Shown one piece after another: positions 58,737-64,000 of a stretch of 64,000 nt of DNA; positions within the stretch are counted from its first letter, which is position 1; each line of letters opens with the position of its first letter. The position numbers and the translations under genes were made by a program. Where the stretch lies: assembly GCA_947000775.1 (NCBI GenBank), contig CAMQGK010000239.1, forward strand, positions 186,001 through 250,000. The letters run 5' to 3'. This DNA is from Pterois miles. Its lineage: Eukaryota > Chordata > Actinopteri > Perciformes > Scorpaenidae. Under the pieces are notes generated by a model. The model ran no database searches and had not been told where the DNA came from. It was given only the letters and a program-made list of their open reading frames with translations.

Positions 58737-60338
58737 TAGTGTTGCCAAAAATATCAAAGTACCGAGACATATCAATACTGAGCGGTTTTAATTCTCATTT
58801 TCCCCAGTATCAATACACAGGTACCCTTTCTACTCTCTCTTCTCTCCGACAATGCGTTGACACACATTCTGCTATTTATCCTTCAATAAAAGTCACAACT
58901 TTTATGCTGTCATTTTTTTCACGGTCTTGTATTGAGGTTAGACATTCCAGTATCATGACAAAATTATTACAAAAGTCAGGCTGCCTTGGCCTCGGCAGCT
59001 TCAGTTTGAAGCTGTCTTACCGTATGGAAATGCAATACTAAATCATACAAAATAGCCCTTTTGAGAAGACTATCCCTCATCAGAGTATTTCCACCACCAG
59101 ACCTCCTCCCACCACTACAACCATCAACAGGAGTCAATTGAAAAGATCTCCTCTCCAGATGTTTCACCACATTTGGATCTTGTATACACATCAACACAGC
59201 AGCGTTAACGCAGTAAGTAATGACAAATGTCAAAGTTGAGAAACTCACTTGTAGCTCGCTGTTATTGGCCATCATGAGCCGCGCAGACAGCCAATTAGAT
59301 GGCGACGCCAGGTGACTTCTACTAATGTTTGTCTCACTTTACAGCCGTCAGATCATTGTTGAAATTACAGCTGAACTCCTCCGGGATTAAATACAAACAG
59401 TCCCAGCGTTAGATGTCCTATAAGAGAAAAACAAACACGCAACAGCCCCGGAGAATGTGCAGTTTGACGCACAGAGTTGCACCAAAAGCAAATGAATCAA
59501 GTGTGACAGAGCAACAGGTGAGCAGAGGAGCGAGGAGGAGACCATCACCTCCTGGCAGCAGGATGTCAACTCTTGGACTCTGGTCTGCATCACGCAGTGC
59601 AGTCTGTCCTGTAGTAGTCTGAGAGCGACCGCTGCTGCGGGCTGTCTTCTCATGCTCAGGGAGGAAAACACTGGGAGGAAACCCGAAACCCGCCAGGATT
59701 CACCACCGCACTCTGCTCGGACTATTACTGGAAACTGAGGCCATCTTCCCCGCGGCGGTGCACTCCTGCTCGGCTCTGCGGAAAGCTGGGAGCCGGTGTG
59801 TGATGCTGGAGAGGAGGGGACAGCTGTTAAGTCACTTTAGAAAGAAAGAAAGTAACTTCCGGTTACAGACTTCAAAATAAAGGTTGCATTATTTGTCGAC
59901 GTATTGCGCTAATTCGTGTTTTGCCACTGAAATTGGACAGAAAATAATTTTAAAATGCGTTTTTATAATTACTGTGGTGTAAAAGTACAAACTAACAGTT
60001 GGTTAGCGAGCAGGCTAACGTTGCACCACGGAGAATCCTCATGAAAAGGAAGCAGAAACAAGCTAAAACATTAGCTAGCTAACATTAGCTATCGTGTGCT
60101 AAACAAGTTAACAACACATTACTCGCGGTCAGTATTGTCACAGAAGCATTTGCTGTGGTAACGTTACCCTTTAACCTACAACATACACAGTTTGTACCGG
60201 CAAAAAAACGAATTATTGCACTATTTAAACAGAGCTAAACACAGACTAACAGACTTACCTTACTGTACAGGACCACGTTAGCTAACGAGTGTAGTTTGGA
60301 GCAAACCCCTCAATTTTACAGGGAGAGGGAGCTACTTG

Positions 60339-60374
<36 letters not shown>

Positions 60375-61267
60375 GAGAGCGACAGGAAATGAGTTGGCAT
60401 TTAGCACTTCCGTTTCCGGTTTTTGAATGGGGGGGTTTAGTTAGAAGCATTACACAGGTCTGCTGTTTACACAAATTTAAGAGATTTTATTTTTTTATGA
60501 TATAAAATACATCAGTAGTGGCTAAAAGAGATTAATTACAAAACGTCATCACGCCAACTTGTAGTTCGTTTATAGCGTAACATTAGCTTTTTCACACTTG
60601 AAAAATCATAAAAGCGGTGTTCATTTGGGAAGATTATCTTTGCTGAAATAAATGTACAAGTTTCACAAACATTTGTTTGCCGCAGAGATTGTTTGTTGAG
60701 GGAATCAGGGCGATGCTAACCTCCTGGTTGGCCTATAAAAATCGGTCGTCCTTGCAGCATCTGTCAGGGTTAAAGGGTTGCACTGACATAAAACAGGGTA
60801 GGTTCAGGTTGAGGTAGGGTGAAACACATCGATGGGAGACAGTACTCAACACAACATCTGTTACACTGTTAAACAAGTAGTTATTTACAATAACCAGTGT
60901 GTGAATAGGAAAATGGGAGTAAGTTTGTAAAGCGTTTTGCATAAACACTGTAAGCTGTAGATGCATTCTCAATATCTTTATTGTATCTGTATCTGTACTT
61001 TCAGATACAACCACTGCCGCTTACACACTTAAACAGCGTTAAAAGTCAGAATTTTTGCACTTACACATCCTCGCTGGATATTTTAAAAACAATTGGCTAT
61101 CATTTGTGCTGTAACAACTGATAATAATAATAATAAAAAAATCTTTATTTTGAAATCACCATATTTCTTCCTGTGCTGTTATTGTGGCTTTCTCTGTCCG
61201 GCTTGGGGGGAGTCCTGTGCTAAAATCAGCGGTGGGCCCTTCTTTCATGTGTAAAATGGGAGGAGTA
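58737..61267. other. DNA right of the palindrome; promoter-like stretch, no assignable gene
   Basis: Begins TAGTGTTGCCAAAAATATCA, which loosely resembles transposon ends. 59,270-59,880 is relatively GC-rich with several CpG (for example CCCCGCGGCGG near 59,748). ETS-type sites occur at 59,864-59,873 (ACTTCCGGTT) and 60,406-60,421. Minus-strand frames at 58,976-59,275 and 59,387-59,671 have no family I recognise. A short (AT)n run lies at about 60,341-60,368. It could hold a promoter and first exon of a gene outside my recognition. Confidence 0.3.
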
Positions 61268-62059
61268 AGATAAGATAAGATAAGATAAGATGAACCTTTA
61301 TTAATCCCCGGAGGGAAATCGGGTGTCATCGCAGCAGCAACAACAGTACAGATGAATACAATAAGTAAAAAGTAAAAGAGAAGGTGCAATGAAGGAAAAG
61401 AAGGTGCAATGAAGGAAACTGGCAATAAAATAAATAAGATAAGTAAAACAGTAATAAGTAAAGTGCAGCAGATGGGTGGGTATTGCATATGCATAGCATA
61501 GCATCGTGGTTAACAGGAACGGTGACAGCACAGTTCCCTGGGGAGCACCGATGTTGCTCACCAGCACGTCAGACAGGCTGCCCTGCAGTCTGACATACTG
61601 TGGTCTGCTGGTGAGGTAGTCCGTAATCCAGTCCACCAGGTCGTGGTCTACCTGCATAGCTGAGAGCTTCTCAGCTAGCCGGTGCGGTTGGACTGTGTTG
61701 AATGCACTGGAGAAGTCGAAGAACATGATTCTCACTGTGCTCTGCGGCTTCTCCGGGTGTGTGTAGGCTCTGTGGAGCATGTAGATGATGGCGTCGTCCA
61801 CGCCAATGTTTGCCTGGTATGCAAACTGTAGGGGGTCCAGGGAGTCGCTCACCAGGGGCCTGAGGTGCTGCAGGGCCAGTCTCTCCAAGATCTTCATGAC
61901 GTGTAATGTCAGAGCGACTGGCCTGTGGTCATTGGGGGTGCTAGGGAGTCCTTTCTTGAGCACTGGGACGATGCAGGAGGTCTTCCAGAGTTGTGGTACC
62001 TTCTTCAGCCTGAGAGATGGATGAATGAAGGCCTTATGGCCACTAGAAGAATTTGCCAT
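61268..62059 (-). pseudogene. Truncated Rex/CR1-like LINE reverse transcriptase and 3' tail
   Basis: The minus strand encodes the RT start (LWKTSCIVPVLKKG, NDHRPVALT, LQFAYQANIGVDDAI), then FFDFSSAFNTVQP, WITDYLTSRPQYVR and APQGTVLSPFLL. It then jumps into the 3' UTR (AATTTCCCTCCGGGG-type end, ATTAATAAAGG) and a TTATC repeat tail at 61,268-61,292. The YADD box and the thumb are deleted. It is 5'-truncated, as is usual for LINEs, and non-functional. Confidence 0.85.
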
Positions 62060-63571
62060 GTATAAGATGGCTTCAGCAACAATATGACCTCTGTATCACT
62101 GGATTCTCTCAGAGACGAACGCCCTGAATCATACGCAGGGAGAACAAATTTACTAACTTCCTCCCTCATGTATTCATTACACTGTCAACAGTGCTTGAAG
62201 TGGAAAAAAATAAATGCCAGTACTTTTTTTTTTCACATGTTGGCACGTGTACCGGCCGGTATCAGTAATCTCTGGCAACGCCTTCCTATTAATTCATTAA
62301 GCCTGTTACAGTGTCAGTCATAATCAGCTGTGGTTTTATTACTATATTATTATTAATAATGTCGATCGATTAAAAAGATTCAATCGCAATCAGTCACGAT
62401 TGCCCATTTAAAACTCTTTTCAAAATAGGAGTGGACAAGTATGCCGCTTTAAGTACTGCATTTAGCATAAAAAAATATGCTCAAATCATAACATGGCAAA
62501 CTCAAGCTCAACAGTCTCGTGGGTACCCATAGAACCCATTTTCATTTACATACCTTGAGGTCAGAGGTCACGGGACACGTCTGAAAATGGCCATGACAGC
62601 TTTTCCTTGCCAACATTTAGGGCAAGTTTGGAGCGTTCTTTAACCTCATTTGCGACACGTAGGTGTGACATGGTTGGTAGGAATCCTTAGGTTTTTGTAG
62701 TTTCATATGATGCATGTAGCTTCGCCTGAAACTCACAAGTTATATAAAATAACACTTGTTCATGTTTTTTGTAACCTGACCAAGAAAATATGAGATGGTA
62801 ATGATAGGTCTAAGCCATATATATAAATATAGATATATACATACTTCTATCTACTACATCTCAGAGGTAAATACTGTACTTTTTACTCCACTACATTTAT
62901 CTGACAGCTTTAGTTACTTTACAGCTTAGGTTTCCTTCCTGTCCAGTGAAAACCACATAACTCCAGATGTGCTGATTTTTTAATGTTTGAGATAAACTGA
63001 AGGATGACGTGTCCCTTTATGTGTTGAATAAATTTTCCTCCTTCTTGAGCTAAATAAACTCATTAAAAACCCTCTTAGATCAGCTGGAACGATGCTACAA
63101 ACATATGATCTTATAGCCTATGATGCATCGCTGTAAATTAAATTACCCAACAAGATATGAAAGAGTAAAAATTAGCACAAAGTTAAACATCTACAGCAGT
63201 AAAATACAACATAAGCATTAATGCAGCAGTAATATTAACCCAGAAACATCAGATGTAATAGTAAAACACTGACAGGGAACATTTTACTGCTGAATGGGTA
63301 CTTTCACTTTAAGTACTTTAAGTATATTTTGCTGAAATACTACATTAGATACTTTTGCTTGATTTGACTGCCAGACATTTAGTTGTAGTGGATTATTTTC
63401 AGAGTCAGCCCTATTACTAAAGTAAAGGATCTAAATATTTATTCCACCATTGTGTGTGATGGAGGAGGAATTACATGTGTTGTTGTTGTTGTTATAAATA
63501 CATATATACTTGTATATATCAGCTTCTTGAAACAGGCTCCTGGTGACAAAGTTGTTCGAGCGTCTACACCT
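62060..63571. other. AT-rich intergenic DNA
   Basis: No supportable gene. Short microsatellite-like stretches are present (ATATATA near 62,818-62,840; TTG repeat at 63,480-63,493). The region near 62,350-62,640 (GTCGATCGATTAAAAAG ... AGGTCAGAGGTCACGGG) has the look of an interspersed repeat, but I cannot name it. Confidence 0.4.
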
Positions 63572-64000
63572 TGAATGTAACCTTCAACTGATTTACTGCT
63601 GAAGAAGATTCATGTTAACCAACATCAGTATGAGAATGAACACAGGATCATGTTACATGGCTGAGTTTTTGTTTTATTTGATTGAATTCAACATTAAATC
63701 AGTGCAGTGTGTAAAGTGTGGAGCTGAAGGTGGTTCAGTGTGTTGAGTGGACTGCTGTGGTGCTGGAGCTTCCTCACATCAGACTGGTTGTGTGATGCTG
63801 CTGGCTTGGTGTGGTTCAGTTGTCGTCCACTCTCTGGGAAGAGTCCTGTCCTGAGATCAGAAACAAGTCAGGAATGTGGATCCTTCTCTTAGTCTGCTGT
63901 CAGTGTCTCCTAGACTTCAGCTAAAATGATCAACTATGAAGACTAATTCATGTCGAAATAAATCTGCATTGATCAGTGGGCTTACTTACTTATAAACACA
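63572..64000 (-). repeat. Start of a further array beyond the palindrome
   Basis: From about 63,578 (AACCTTCAACTGATTTACTG) the array unit reappears in the same orientation as the right array and covers exon B and part of the intron. It is slightly more divergent: an altered stretch after TTGTTTTATTTG, and the last bases (CAGTGGGCTTACTTAC) jump from one unit part to another. The window ends inside it. Confidence 0.9.

Noticed and set aside
59387..59671. A first coding exon in the GC-rich stretch
   Set aside because: Frames exist on both strands but lack a supported donor and any family resemblance, so I annotated only a promoter-like stretch.
58737..62270. A transposon bounded by GTTGCCA-type ends near 58,740 and 62,272
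   Set aside because: Only about seven terminal bases pair convincingly, no target duplication is seen, and the interior has no transposase.

Overview
The window looks like teleost fish nuclear DNA. It has chromodomain-bearing Ty3/gypsy elements, Rex/CR1-like LINE fragments ending in short TTATC-type tails, hAT elements with 8-bp target duplications, a common teleost retroposon, a eukaryotic tRNA-Val, and genes split by GT-AG introns. No bacterial, phage or CRISPR features were seen. Several stretches (21.1-22.6, 23.8-24.6, 26.7-27.4, 37.3-38.9 kb) carry dense small indels or homopolymer runs and may be poor consensus sequence.

The window is dominated by one tandem repeat of about 755 bp. A left array (about 755-31,462) has its exon-like sense on the + strand. 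A right array (46,433-57,875) has it on the - strand. The left array has 17 units in its uninterrupted part and about seven more between insertions. The right array has about 15. The outer flanks are also mirror images: bases 1-754 correspond to the reverse complement of 57,876-58,736. The whole 58.7 kb is therefore a large inverted repeat whose central spacer is about 31.5-46.4 kb. A further array in the right-array orientation starts near 63,575 and leaves the window.

The left array is interrupted by a chromodomain gypsy element lacking its 5' end (12,780-16,903), a 3.6-kb insertion carrying a LINE ORF1 with an esterase-like domain (17,532-21,136), a second broken gypsy element (about 24,590-28,797) and a hAT-type non-autonomous element with 8-bp target duplications (29,114-30,358).

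The spacer holds the most interesting part: a multi-exon minus-strand gene (about 45,570 to 40,090). It has a TATA box, a palindromic CRE, phase-compatible exons and a poly(A) signal. The start of its product is acidic with repeated EDLL motifs, followed by a Tyr/Pro/His-rich minisatellite-coded repeat. I do not recognise the family. Its last two exons (40,877-40,998 and 40,511-40,668) are visibly homologous to the two exon-like segments in every 755-bp unit. The arrays therefore look like many copies of the 3' exon cassette of this gene, placed in inverted orientation on both sides of it. The spacer also holds an internally deleted hAT element with BED-finger and dimerisation remnants, an apparently intact tRNA-Val(AAC), a degenerate copy of that tRNA, LINE fragments and low-complexity DNA.

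Right of the palindrome (58.7-64 kb) are a CpG-containing stretch with ETS-like sites and no assignable gene, a truncated Rex/CR1-like reverse transcriptase, and the start of the next array. Whether the cassettes are used, are dead satellite, or make double-stranded RNA cannot be decided from sequence alone.
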